DNA of 64,000 bases from Serinicoccus chungangensis (GTDB taxonomy: Bacteria; Actinomycetota; Actinomycetes; Actinomycetales; Dermatophilaceae). The stretch lies in contig NZ_LQBL01000002.1 in the NCBI RefSeq assembly GCF_001483745.1, positions 1-64,000 of the forward strand, given 5' to 3'. The notes below the pieces were generated by a model that saw nothing but the letters and a program-made list of their open reading frames with translations, made no database searches and was not told the origin of the DNA. Position numbers and translations under genes: made by a program. Shown here piece after piece: positions 16,501 through 24,638 of the stretch. How positions within the stretch are numbered: the stretch's first letter is position 1; each line of letters opens with the position of its first letter.

Positions 16501-19121
16501 CACCCCGGTCCGTCCACACCATGGTCCGGGACGACGCAGCGGCCACGACCGGGTTGGGGCATGCCGCGACCCGGTACGTCGACGCGCTCACCTTCGCCGC
16601 CGAACAGCGCCTCGGCTCTGCCGGTGTGCACCGGCTGGAGCGCGCGGCCGACCTGGTCCCGGGTCTGACCCAGTCCCCCGCCTGGCCCACCCTGCGCGCC
16701 CACCTGATCCTGCTGTCCGCTCACGACGTCGACCCGGTCGCGGCCCTGCGGCAAGCGGCCGTGACGCGCGAGCTGGACACCGCCGCCGACCCCGCCGCCG
16801 TCCTCGGGTGGCGCCTGGACGACAGCGGGCTACGCAACGCCGGCCCCGGTCCGCTGCCCTGGCTCCCCGGCATCCCGGCCTCGTTGGCGGCGGACCCGAC
16901 CTGGTCGGACTATCTGATCCAACGGGCGGACCTGGTTTGTGCCCTCGCCCAGCAGGTCAGTCAGGAGTCACGCGACGCCGACACCCCGTCCTGGGCGCGC
17001 CAGGGCACGCAACGCCCCGAACCAGACTTGCTGGCCCGGGTACAGGTCTGGCGCGCCGCGAACCAGGTGCAGGACACCGACCTTCGGCCCACCGGTCCAC
17101 GGCAGATCGCCAAGGCGCACGCGCTGCACCAGCAGGACCTGGACACCTGCCTGCGCATGGGTCGGCACCCGGCGATGGCCGAGTTCGGGCCCCTGATCAC
17201 CGCAGCGTCCCCGACCGCACGCCAGGATCGGTTCGCCCCGGTCCTGGCCGAGAGACTGGCCGGCCTGTCCCGGGCCGGACTCGACGCGCCAGCCACCGTC
17301 CAGGCGGCGCTCAGGGACGGACCGCTGCCGGACGACCACGCCTGCGCGGCCCTGTGGTGGCGGATCAACCGGACCCTGTCCCCCGCGGTGGCCACCGAGA
17401 TGGACACCCAGCACGCGCTGGCCACGGACTGGCAGCACCTACTGGTCGACCACGTCGGCACCGCCCGGGCCACCGCCATGCAGGACAGCCCCTGGTGGCC
17501 GGCGCTGGTCACCACCATCGAGCAGGCCACGGCCCGAGGATGGCCGGTCACCGAGCTGCTCCACCAGGCCGCCGCGGACGGTGCCCGCGTCGACGACGCA
17601 CAAGCGATGACCTGGCGAGTCTCGCTGCTGACCTCCACTCCCCCACCCGAGGACGACCACCACACCCCGCAGGAGGACCAGCCCCCCATGGACCTCTACG
17701 ACCACCACGACCGCGACCAGGCACCACCGGAGCACGCCCCCACCGACAGCGAGCTCCGGGACCACCTGGCTCAGGCTGCCCTGCCCGACGACGACCTGGA
17801 GCCGGCACCTGACCCCACCCCGCCGCCCGGGCACCTTGACGAGGAGTCACCAGCAGTGGCGTTGGCCCTGCTGGCACGGATCCGCGACCTCGGGCCCGAC
17901 CCGCTCGAGTACAGCGAGAGGGAACTGGCACACCAGTGGGACCGGGCCCAGGAACAGCAGGAGTCCCCGGTGCCGGTGGACCGGTTGGCCACGGTCAACG
18001 AGATGGCACTGGACTACTACGAGTCCCGGCTCGTCGACGAGCACGGTTGGGCCCGGGACTACCTCGCCGACCGGTTCGGGCACGACATCGCCGGACACCC
18101 GCACATCCGCCCCGGCTACGCCCCCGCCGGGTGGACCCACCTGGTGGACCACCTGCGCGGCCGCGGCGTCACCGACCTCGAGCTGGAGACCAGCGGGCTG
18201 GCCTCCCGGACCCGCTCCGGCGACCTCATCGACAGGTTCCGAGACCGTGCCGTCATGCCCGTCATGGACCAGGACCAGGTCCTCGGGTTCATCGGTCGCC
18301 GCAACCCCGCCCGCACCGACGAGGAGAAGGCCGGTCCAAAGTACCTCAACACCCCTACGACGCCCCTGTTCCGCAAGGGCGACCGGCTCTACGGCACCCA
18401 CCAGGCCCTGCTGAACGCCGGCGCCATCCCGGTCCTGGTCGAAGGGCTCATGGACGCCCACGCCGTCACCCTCGCCACCCACGGGACCTGCGTCGGCGTC
18501 ACCCCATTGGGCACCGCCATGACGGAGGCCCAGGCACGACAGCTCGCCGAGTACTCGGACCGCCCGCTCGTGGCCACGGACGGCGACCTCGCCGGCCAGA
18601 TAGCTGCCCACCGCGACTACTGGCTCCTGGCCCAGCACGGGGCCACCCCGCAGCTGGTCACCTTCCCCGACGGGTCCGACCCCGCCAGCATCCTCGAGCG
18701 GCGCGGCCCGGGCGCCCTCGCGGCCGCGCTGCGAGACAACCACAGCCCCCTCAGCAACGCCCTCCTAGACGAACGCCTCACCCACCTCACCGGACCACAA
18801 GCACTCGACGAGGCCGCCAGCGTCCTGGCCACCACCCCATCAGACCATTGGGACCCCGGTGTAACAAGAATTGCCGCCGTCACCGGCACCGACACGGGCA
18901 CCGTGCGGGGCGTGCTCGTCTCCCGTATGCGCGCTTGGAACAAGAACCCACGCCACACTGCCGGTGAGCAGATCGGGAGGCTGCGTCAGGTGCGGGAACG
19001 CAACGCAGAAAAACGGTCCCTGACCACCTCGGTACTTGCGCCTGCCCCGCTCATCCCGACCACCCACCGCGAAAGAGTCATCGTAAGCCCGCAATGTGGC
19101 GGTCCTGCACGCCGTCGATAA
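13560..19121 (+). CDS. MobF relaxase - RecD-like helicase - DnaG-type primase fusion
   Basis: A protein of about 1,853 residues. The N-terminal TrwC-type relaxase has the start MTLHKLTAGSGYDYLTRQVA, candidate nucleophile tyrosines in ASYYTERGETPGAWMGSG and the three-His metal motif DLHTHVAVANKV near residue 271. A superfamily 1 helicase follows, with Walker A APAGAGKTTAMAAL near 605, Walker B LIDEAGMSDT, and a C-terminal helicase motif AQGLSVDT. From about residue 1490 the sequence becomes DnaG-like: WARDYLADRFG and IGRRNPA, then Toprim motifs PVLVEGLMDAHA and VATDGDLAG near 1626-1680. Relaxase, helicase and primase on one chain would nick, unwind and prime the transferred strand. GTG 13554 is an alternative start. 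It is intact, so transfer may still be possible in trans. Confidence 0.92.
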   Translation: MTLHKLTAGSGYDYLTRQVARQDATEVGHAGLASYYTERGETPGAWMGSGMTGIIGLEAGDTVTAKHMQNLFGYGIQPLGEDAATLARRGSPHVDETDLDRVMLMGRAYPVIEGDLGELRKKVAGRLDKINRAKGLPSGTAVDLDTRAKVRTEVATEMFRDTHGRDPLNERELAGLIARASRPSSTAVTGYDLAFSPVKSVSALWAVADQGTAAKIEVAHQAAVTDALAFIEKHALFTRTGTGGARQVDVTGLVATAFTHRDSRAGDPDLHTHVAVANKVQTLDGKWLSIDGRVLFKATVTASETYNTALEQHLGTLGLRFEDRPSGDARARPVREVVGVPAELNERWSSRRADIEARRGVLAREFQARHWRPPTAVEAVKLAQQATLQTRQDKHAPRTLAEQRTQWAVQARHVLGSQEEVDQMVANVLAQGPRRSWVHPGEGWVDRYAGHMIDTIAERRGTWQVWHVRAEAQRLARSVDVPLEHAPGLVDELVHRALATHSIALAKPRDEAAVEPEVLRRRDGSSVYTVAGSQLFTSSAILQAEQFLLEAAGRTGGRVAPETCVGVALLELEANGVRLNPGQASLVRRMATSGSRVQLAIAPAGAGKTTAMAALTRAWEASGGTVVGLAPSAAAAGQLRSQIEAPTDTAAALTHHLDGGQSSNGWALAAQINRGTLVLIDEAGMSDTLSLRTAVEYALDRGASVRLVGDDQQLAAIGAGGVLRDIEATHGSVRLTELMRFTDRAEGAASLALRQGDTAALGFYLDQQRVHVGDTGTMADQVFAAWKADTTAGRDSIMLAPTRELASHLNHRARADRLVAGGEVPVRTRTLADGNQASPGDLIITRSNNRSLRTSATDFVKNGDRWHIIRLTRGGDLVVRHRETRRRIVLPASYVQTHTELGYASTVHTAQGLSVDTMHGLIGGGESRQQFYTMMTRGRGANHAYLEVVGDGDPHTLIQPRNTIPPTATDILERILARDDAPRSVHTMVRDDAAATTGLGHAATRYVDALTFAAEQRLGSAGVHRLERAADLVPGLTQSPAWPTLRAHLILLSAHDVDPVAALRQAAVTRELDTAADPAAVLGWRLDDSGLRNAGPGPLPWLPGIPASLAADPTWSDYLIQRADLVCALAQQVSQESRDADTPSWARQGTQRPEPDLLARVQVWRAANQVQDTDLRPTGPRQIAKAHALHQQDLDTCLRMGRHPAMAEFGPLITAASPTARQDRFAPVLAERLAGLSRAGLDAPATVQAALRDGPLPDDHACAALWWRINRTLSPAVATEMDTQHALATDWQHLLVDHVGTARATAMQDSPWWPALVTTIEQATARGWPVTELLHQAAADGARVDDAQAMTWRVSLLTSTPPPEDDHHTPQEDQPPMDLYDHHDRDQAPPEHAPTDSELRDHLAQAALPDDDLEPAPDPTPPPGHLDEESPAVALALLARIRDLGPDPLEYSERELAHQWDRAQEQQESPVPVDRLATVNEMALDYYESRLVDEHGWARDYLADRFGHDIAGHPHIRPGYAPAGWTHLVDHLRGRGVTDLELETSGLASRTRSGDLIDRFRDRAVMPVMDQDQVLGFIGRRNPARTDEEKAGPKYLNTPTTPLFRKGDRLYGTHQALLNAGAIPVLVEGLMDAHAVTLATHGTCVGVTPLGTAMTEAQARQLAEYSDRPLVATDGDLAGQIAAHRDYWLLAQHGATPQLVTFPDGSDPASILERRGPGALAAALRDNHSPLSNALLDERLTHLTGPQALDEAASVLATTPSDHWDPGVTRIAAVTGTDTGTVRGVLVSRMRAWNKNPRHTAGEQIGRLRQVRERNAEKRSLTTSVLAPAPLIPTTHRERVIVSPQCGGPARRR

Positions 19122-19199
19122 CGTTCGTACCCTCTTGGCCTGGGCCGATGTCGTTGAGGCGGCTGATCCACGCATACATCCTCTGATTGTTCTGTTCCC

Positions 19200-20306
19200 T
19201 CATGGGGTTCGGAGGATGCGGACGGGGTCTCGGGTGGCGGCGTAAAGGGCGGGGGGTATGGCGGCGGTGGTCGCGGCGATGAGGGCGAGGGTGGCGGTGC
19301 CGGTGGTGAAGTCGGCTGGGGGGATGGTGTCCTGGCCGAGGCGGGCGGCCAGGGCCAGGCCTGCTGCGACTCCGAGGGCGGCGCCGAGGATGGCGGGGGC
19401 GAGGGTGCGTCCGATGACGAGGGTGATGATGGTGGCCCTGGTGGCGCCCAGGGCGCGGCGGCGGCCGAGGTCCTTGCGGCGGACGAGGACGTCGGCCAGG
19501 ACGACGATCGCCACGAGCAGGGCGCCGCCGCCGAGCACCCCGAGCAGTAGGGTCGCGCCGAACGCGGCGAGGTCACCGGTGACCTGGGCCTGCAGGTCGG
19601 CCAACGAGACGGGGGAGGTGATGGTGACCGCGTCCGGGGTGGGCGGCTCGACCAGCGCCAGGACACTGGCTTGAGTGGTCTGCGCGGCCGCGGCGTCGGT
19701 CAGCACCACCTGCAGGGTGTCTACCGGTTGGTCGGCGGGCGCGACGTACAGCACCCCCGCGGCGTAGTCACCGAACGGGTCCCGGGGGGTGAACGTCCCG
19801 ACGACCGACCAGTCGTCGACCTCGCTGGTCGAGGCCAACGCGACCCACCCGAACGGGTCGGCCATCCCGAGCTGTGTCATCGCGGTGTCGGTGACGATAG
19901 CCTCCCCCGGGCCTGGCCACCGCCCGGCCTGCAGGTCGGCGACCGCGGCCAGGTCACCGTGCACACCCCACGCGGGCACCCGGGTCCCGCCTTGCCCGAT
20001 GACTCCGTTGACGACATCGACCGGGATCAGGGTCCCCACCCCACGCTCGACCGTCGACAGGGTGCTCGCCTGGTCCACCACCGTCGGCGGCAGCAGACCC
20101 TCACCGCGGGCGTCCGCGACGGCCAGGACCCGCGACCCGGCCTCGTCCAACCGGTCGGTGAGCTGTTGCTCCGCGGCGGCGGTGCGGCCCACGGTCGCGA
20201 TCGTCGCTGCGCACATCACCGCGACCAGCAACCCGACCAGTGCCGAGGGGACCTTGGACGCCCACGCCGTCGCGGCCGCCTCCCGCACCACCAGCACCCA
20301 CCTCAC
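19200..20306 (-). CDS. FtsX/MacB-like ABC transporter permease
   Basis: A 368-residue permease. There is one N-terminal membrane segment (ALVGLLVAVMCAATIATVG), a large external domain (residues about 40-240, with VDVVNGVIGQGGTRVPAWGV), then three C-terminal segments (TLLLGVLGGGALLVAIVVLA; PAILGAALGVAAGLALAARL; ATLALIAATTAAIPPALYA). Between the second and third lies the cytoplasmic coupling loop VRRKDLGRRRALGATRATI, typical of FtsX-domain permeases. It is coupled by ATGA to the ATPase gene. With the ATPase and adaptor it would form a MacAB-like exporter of peptides or lipid-linked compounds. Confidence 0.88.
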   Translation of the reverse strand: MRWVLVVREAAATAWASKVPSALVGLLVAVMCAATIATVGRTAAAEQQLTDRLDEAGSRVLAVADARGEGLLPPTVVDQASTLSTVERGVGTLIPVDVVNGVIGQGGTRVPAWGVHGDLAAVADLQAGRWPGPGEAIVTDTAMTQLGMADPFGWVALASTSEVDDWSVVGTFTPRDPFGDYAAGVLYVAPADQPVDTLQVVLTDAAAAQTTQASVLALVEPPTPDAVTITSPVSLADLQAQVTGDLAAFGATLLLGVLGGGALLVAIVVLADVLVRRKDLGRRRALGATRATIITLVIGRTLAPAILGAALGVAAGLALAARLGQDTIPPADFTTGTATLALIAATTAAIPPALYAATRDPVRILRTP

Positions 20307-21004
20307 AGCGCCAGCACCTCATCCGCGTGGTCCAGCACGAACGGGTCGTGCGTGGCGATCACCACCGTCCGCCCCCCCGACCCACCCGCTGGCGGCGCAT
20401 CGCCCGCGCCGTTCCCTGAATGGTCTGCCGCTTGGTCGCGGCCGCCGGCGGCTGCGGACAACGCGGCCAGCACCCCGGCGGCGTTGTCCCGGTCCAGGTT
20501 GCCGGTCGGCTCGTCAGCCAGCACGACGACCGGGTCGGTCACCAGTGCCCGGCACACCGCGACCCGTTGCGCCTGGCCACCGCTGATCTCTCCCGGCCGG
20601 TGTCCCGCCCGCGCCTTAACCCCCATCTGCTCGAGCAACTCTGACCCGCTGGCCCGGGCATCACCCAGCCGCCACCCGGCATACAGCGCCGGCTCGATGA
20701 CCGAGTCCAGCACGGTCCGGGTCGGGTCCAACGCCGCGTCCTGGAACACGAACCCGATCCGGTGCGCCCGCACCCGTGCCCGCGCCGCGTCCGGCGCGGC
20801 CGAGACCGCCTCGCCCTCCAGCAGCACCCGCCCCTGCGACGGGGTCAACATCAGGCCCAGCACGTACAGCAACGTCGACTTGCCCCGCCCCGACGGTCCC
20901 GTCACGGCCGTCACCACCCCTGGGGTGAACACGTGGGACAACCCCCCGAACAGCTCCTCAGCACCTTTCGCGTACGCGAACGACACACCCTCCAGGGCCA
21001 GCAC
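20303..21004 (-). CDS. ABC transporter ATP-binding protein (MacB/LolD type)
   Basis: A 233-residue ATPase starting at GTG 21004. Walker A GPSGRGKSTLLYVLG, Q-loop FVFQDAALDPTRTV, signature ISGGQAQRVAVCRAL, Walker B VVVLADEPTGNLDRD and switch His VIATHDPF are all present. Between Walker B and the switch His there is an extra Gly/Ala-rich stretch of about 35 residues (AAGGRDQAADHSGNGAGD...), unusual for this compact family. It starts four bases after the adaptor stop and overlaps the permease start by four bases, so all three are one operon. Confidence 0.92.
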   Translation of the reverse strand: MLALEGVSFAYAKGAEELFGGLSHVFTPGVVTAVTGPSGRGKSTLLYVLGLMLTPSQGRVLLEGEAVSAAPDAARARVRAHRIGFVFQDAALDPTRTVLDSVIEPALYAGWRLGDARASGSELLEQMGVKARAGHRPGEISGGQAQRVAVCRALVTDPVVVLADEPTGNLDRDNAAGVLAALSAAAGGRDQAADHSGNGAGDAPPAGGSGGRTVVIATHDPFVLDHADEVLAL

Positions 21005-21007
21005 GGC

Positions 21008-22120
21008 TCACCCTCCCCCGGTCTCATCGCCACCATCACGTGGTACCTGCGCTGGGTCCCCGGCCACCAGCACCCGCAACCCCTCCTCGAGCCCTGCACC
21101 TTCGACGACCGCGATTCCCTGCCCCGAGCCGGCCACCACCACCTCAACCTGCCCGTCCTCGGTCACCACGAACGCGCTGCCATCCGCGCGGGTCCGTACC
21201 GCTGCCGCCGGGACGCTCAACCCCTCCACCCGGGGCACCACCACGACCTCAGAGCGCACCGTCACCTGCTCATCCCCCGGCAGCGCCCCGCAGTCTTCTC
21301 CGCAGACCGGCCCACCGCCCGGAGCGGTCAGCTCGAACACCGTCGACCCCGACTCGTCCACACTCGACCCGGCGATCACCCCCGTCCACTGCTGGTCCTG
21401 AAAGCTCATCTCCACCGTCGCCTCGGCCGGGATCAACCGGGCCTGCTCGGCGGTCACCACCAGCACGAAGTCCCGCTCCCCCGTCGGCGCCAGCACCGCA
21501 TCCTCACCGCCCGACACCTGTGCCCCCACCCTGATCGCCTCACCGACCGTGACCGTGGCCGGCAGCTCCGGCACCGCGACCAGTTCCCCCAGACCCACCA
21601 CCCCAGACTCCGGCAGTCCCTGCTCCTCCTGCCACGCCTCTACCGCATCCTCAGTCGCCTGACCGAAGTCACCATCGGCCTCACCGTCCAGATGCCCCCC
21701 GGCGATGAGCAGCTCCTGCAACGCGACCACGTCCTCACCGCGCACACCCCGGGACAGCTCCCGCCAGAACGGTTCTCCCGCCTGCACGACCCGCACCGGT
21801 GTCCGCCCCACCGTGTACACCACACCACCGGAATCCACCCGGCCCGGCGACGTCGAGGTCACCACCCCCGACAACCCGTTCACCGCCACCACCCCCACCG
21901 GTTGGCGCACCGTGGTCGACAGCGGCAGCGACCGCCCCACCGACCCCTGGACTACCTCACCCCACACCACCTCACCGGCCGGCGAGCTCGACTCGCCCAC
22001 CGAGCTGTCCGGCAACGTCGCCCGCGACGCCCACCACCCCGCGCCACCCACCAGCACACACAGCACGACCACCAGGACCACACCCCATGCGCGCCGACCG
22101 ATGCCCCCATTCCTCACCAT
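21008..22120 (-). CDS. Periplasmic-adaptor-like protein with peptidoglycan-binding domain (HlyD/MacA type)
   Basis: A 370-residue protein with an N-terminal membrane anchor (WGVVLVVVLCVLVGGAGWWA). The next part resembles the lipoyl/barrel regions of MacA/HlyD adaptors (LSGVVTSTSPGRVDSGGVVY; VTVGEAIRVGAQVSGGEDAV). A peptidoglycan-binding-1 domain is inserted at about residues 125-168 (GEDVVALQELLIAGGHLDGE, GDFGQATEDAVEAWQEEQGL). The end has a MacA-like VPAAAVRTRADGSAFVVTED motif. In Gram-positive bacteria such proteins accompany MacB-like ABC transporters and may tether the exporter to the wall. It is the first gene of the three-gene exporter operon. Confidence 0.85.
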   Translation of the reverse strand: MVRNGGIGRRAWGVVLVVVLCVLVGGAGWWASRATLPDSSVGESSSPAGEVVWGEVVQGSVGRSLPLSTTVRQPVGVVAVNGLSGVVTSTSPGRVDSGGVVYTVGRTPVRVVQAGEPFWRELSRGVRGEDVVALQELLIAGGHLDGEADGDFGQATEDAVEAWQEEQGLPESGVVGLGELVAVPELPATVTVGEAIRVGAQVSGGEDAVLAPTGERDFVLVVTAEQARLIPAEATVEMSFQDQQWTGVIAGSSVDESGSTVFELTAPGGGPVCGEDCGALPGDEQVTVRSEVVVVPRVEGLSVPAAAVRTRADGSAFVVTEDGQVEVVVAGSGQGIAVVEGAGLEEGLRVLVAGDPAQVPRDGGDETGGG

Positions 22121-22145
22121 CCACGGATCCTCTCACCTCTGGCTT

Positions 22146-22290
22146 ACTCCGAGCGGCTCCAACACGAGCAACGGCCCCACCGAAGCCGTCAACAAACGCC
22201 TTGGGCACCTCCGCGGCCTCGCCCTCAAATGTCGCAACCTCGCCCACGAGGTTACAAGCGCTCCCCGTGGCTGGCCGGTTCAGACCACGG
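22146..22290 (+). pseudogene. ISL3-family transposase C-terminal fragment
   Basis: About 45 residues on the plus strand read TSNGPTEAVNKRLGHLRGLA then LKCRNLAHEV. The S-N-G-x-T-E-x-x-N motif containing the last catalytic Glu, followed by a basic helix, is the C-terminal end of ISL3 transposases. No start or remaining domains are nearby. It points opposite to the ISL3 fragment at 23.8-24.6 kb, which lacks exactly this part. Confidence 0.6.
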
Positions 22291-22819
22291 CTATGTCTTG
22301 CTTTGTCGTAAGCACTCTGGCGGTGTTCACGAGGCTGTCTATGCGGCTGACTGGAGCGGTCCCACGTTTTCCCCTGGATCTCCTTGCGCGAACCCGCTAG
22401 CTCGTTCAAGGGTGACCTCTTTGAGACGTCGAACCGCTCCCGCAGCAAGAGCGACTTGCCGCGCTGATCCACTACAAGGAGTCAACTGGAGTCGAGGTGC
22501 GAAGTGGCGGCAGACTGGCCTGGTAGCCGTAAGAGCCTACTACTCTTGGTCATAGAACGGAACGGTCATTCATCTCCACGTCACGTCGCAGGTGCCTGTC
22601 TGTCAATCATTATGCGCACACGTCGTCCCACCGCCCCGACTAACCTGACTGACTCGAAGCTTGGTCGAGGAGGCGACGGCGTAGCCAGTCTTACCCACAC
22701 GCCGGGCGCCTCCACTGAGCAAGGCAGATAAGACGCGCCAAGATCAATGAACCCGCCACGAAATTAAACCAGCGTATTAACGGCAGCAATGGCTAGATTC
22801 GAACGTGCGCGAGATCCAC
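22291..22819. other. Gene-poor gap of lower GC
   Basis: I see no supportable gene. It separates the exporter operon from the lipoprotein/peptide genes, and the base composition is clearly lower in GC than the exporter genes. It begins with the end of the ISL3 fragment and is probably IS-derived or rearranged sequence. Confidence 0.35.
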
Positions 22820-23374
22820 CTAGTTCTCGAACACTTGCTCCAGAGGCGGCTGAGGGCACGTCTCCAACGCTTCCATTACGCCATCCTGTCCAAGACCGGT
22901 ATACGGATCCCACGGCGGCGATCCACCTCCACCAAGGCTGGCCAAGTACGTTTCAACGTACACCTCAGAGCTTGGAGGTTCGGTGGTGTCAAAACCATTC
23001 TCACGTAGGCAGTCGACGACTCCCAACTGCAGCTCGTAGTATTCTGAAAGCTCCCCTCGTGTTGGCGGCGGCGGCATTGGCGGATGCCCCCCAACGACTC
23101 CATCACACGTTTCGAACGCGCTTTGAGCTGCGTTAGCAATTTGGTCTGTATCTCTCCCAGCGGGCTCAATACCGTCTCCCGTTTCCATTACTCGCATCGG
23201 CACGCCCTGTTCGGTCATGCACTTCGCCATATCGGTGTAGTAAATGCGAAGACTGCCCGCGAACTCTGCGTAAGCATGCTCGTTGGAGAGATTCTCATCT
23301 TGCTGCGTGCAACCCCCGAGTGCAAGCGCAATTACAACCGCTGAGAACCGAAGAGCGCGCCTTTTTTCAAGCAT
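22820..23374 (-). CDS. Lipoprotein with conserved four-Cys pattern (paralog of the 24.6-kb lipoprotein)
   Basis: A 184-residue lipoprotein. ATG 23374 gives a lipoprotein signal with lipobox (LEKRRALRFSAVVIALALGG followed by Cys). The mature protein repeats a motif: AKCMTEQGVPMRV, then GVVDCLRENGFDTTEPPSSE, and a third region ALETCPQPPLEQ, with one further Cys (FETCDGV). The same order (CLQERGWPV, CDAQY, CVAEFGF...PPSLE, RCPQNEP) occurs in the lipoprotein at 24,639-25,325. The start is 38 bases after the stop of the small secreted peptide, so the two are probably one operon. GC is low for the region. Function is unknown; immunity or wall-associated binding are possibilities. Confidence 0.82.
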   Translation of the reverse strand: MLEKRRALRFSAVVIALALGGCTQQDENLSNEHAYAEFAGSLRIYYTDMAKCMTEQGVPMRVMETGDGIEPAGRDTDQIANAAQSAFETCDGVVGGHPPMPPPPTRGELSEYYELQLGVVDCLRENGFDTTEPPSSEVYVETYLASLGGGGSPPWDPYTGLGQDGVMEALETCPQPPLEQVFEN

Positions 23375-23412
23375 CTTCTCGGCACTGGCAGACGCGCGGT
23401 CTGATCCAACCC

Positions 23413-23766
23413 TCAGACACTGCGGCAAGTTCCATAGGTGTTCGTTTCGTTGACAAGAGAATAATACTGTTCGTTCACCTCAACTTTCCAGGTACCACCA
23501 GGTCCATAATACCCTCTGGTCGTCCAGCCGGTAGAGGAATAGAAACGGTAGGTTCCCCCAGGAGACTTGTGCCCGATCTGGCCATAGGTGTTGCCTATAG
23601 AATACGGAACGCGAGGACTGCAGTAACTTGCGGTGGTTGTGCCGTGCTCGCTCTTGCTCAAAGTATCCGCTTGGGCAGGTGTCGCCAAGACGGATAGACC
23701 CAACAGTAATGCAGCTGCGGACGTAGCAGTCGCGGCGGTTCGAGTGAATCGGTTGTTTCTAATCAT
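23413..23766 (-). CDS. Small secreted peptide, bacteriocin-like candidate
   Basis: A 117-residue precursor. The signal peptide is strong (basic RNNRFTRTA, hydrophobic ATSAAALLLGLSVLA, cleavage after AQA). The mature product of about 83 residues is rich in Gly, Tyr, Ser and Thr with only two Cys (SYCSPR and a terminal TYGTCRSV), and contains KSPGGTYRFYSSTGWTTRGY and GPGGTWKVEVNEQYYSL. It is not a clear match to lactococcin 972 or another family I recognise. GC is low. It shares an operon with a lipoprotein and lies near a MacAB-like exporter. A secreted antimicrobial or signalling peptide is plausible but unproven. Confidence 0.75.
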   Translation of the reverse strand: MIRNNRFTRTAATATSAAALLLGLSVLATPAQADTLSKSEHGTTTASYCSPRVPYSIGNTYGQIGHKSPGGTYRFYSSTGWTTRGYYGPGGTWKVEVNEQYYSLVNETNTYGTCRSV

Positions 23767-23834
23767 GTGCTATTGAAGACACGATAGGCTTGCGACGTCA
23801 AGGAGTCGCCGGTTGATTTGACCGAATCTTTACC

Positions 23835-24614
23835 GGCTCTTCACAGATGAGGGTGTAGAGGGGGCGGGCGCGTCGGTCCGGGGGCGGTAGGTGTCGAGGT
23901 CTTTCGATGATGGAGGTTCCTAATCTCGATGCGGCCAGCGGACCGGTCGGCGTTGCGGTAGGCGGTAATCATCCGTCGGTAGACGCCCCAGGTGACCTCG
24001 ACCTGCACGTGCTGCTCGTTCGCGAACAGTTTGTCGAGGCGCTGCTGCTGGCGGTCGACAAGCAGTTCGGCGCCGGCGTGCAGCGTCCGCCCCGCGGAGT
24101 ACAGCGGGTCGCCCTTGCGGCCGCGGTGACCGTGCAGGTCCTGCTGGACCCGGCGACGGCCCTCATTCCAGGCCCCGCCGGCCAGGCGGACCACGTGGAA
24201 GGGATCCATCAACGACACCGCGCCGGGTAGCTCTTCGGTGGTGGCGGTCTCAAGCCCGGCGAAGCCGTCCATCGCGACGACTTCGATGCCGTCGCGCCAA
24301 GCCTGGTCTCGTTCGGCGAGCCAGTCGCCGAACACCTTCTTGGAGCGTCCGTCGAGCATCGCGAGCAGCCGGGAGGGGCCGGTGCCGTCGCGGACCGGGG
24401 CGAGGACGATCATCACGTTGGCGTACTTGTCTGTGCCGCCACACTTGCTCGTCAACCCGACGGCGCGGTGGTGGTCTCCGAGGCTGGCGTGCACGAAGCG
24501 ACAAACGCAGTAACGATCACGATCCCGGTGATCTTGACCAACAAGCTTGACCCGGCGGCGGTCCCCACACCACCTGTAGGAATCTTTCGCCTGCTCATTC
24601 ACCGATCCTGTCAC
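23835..24614 (-). mobile_element. ISL3-family insertion sequence relic with internally truncated transposase
   Basis: An inverted-repeat end lies at 23835-23858 (GGCTCTTC, six bases, GAGGGTGTAG). The adjacent minus-strand frame (23841-24614, 257 residues) is the middle of an ISL3 transposase: KYANVMIVLAPVRDG, LLAMLDGRSKKVFGDWLAER, VVAMDGFAGLET, SLMDPFHVVRLAGGAWNEGR, DLHGHRGRKGDPLYSAGRTL, ending WGVYRRMITAYRNAD. The N-terminal zinc/HTH part and the C-terminal catalytic Glu segment are missing. The frame runs from an artificial start into the inverted repeat, so it is inactive. It separates the two paralogous lipoprotein genes. Confidence 0.8.
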
Positions 24615-24638
24615 AGACCGGCATTGGCCTCGTGTCGA

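Noticed and set aside
22790-22810. TAGATTCGAACGT looked like a tRNA T-loop
   Set aside because: No anticodon arm, D-arm or acceptor pairing could be built around it.
23413-23766. Assignment of the small secreted peptide to the lactococcin 972 family
   Set aside because: Size and the exporter context fit, but the His/Ser-rich H-G-S-K core and A-G-x-W pattern of that family are not present.
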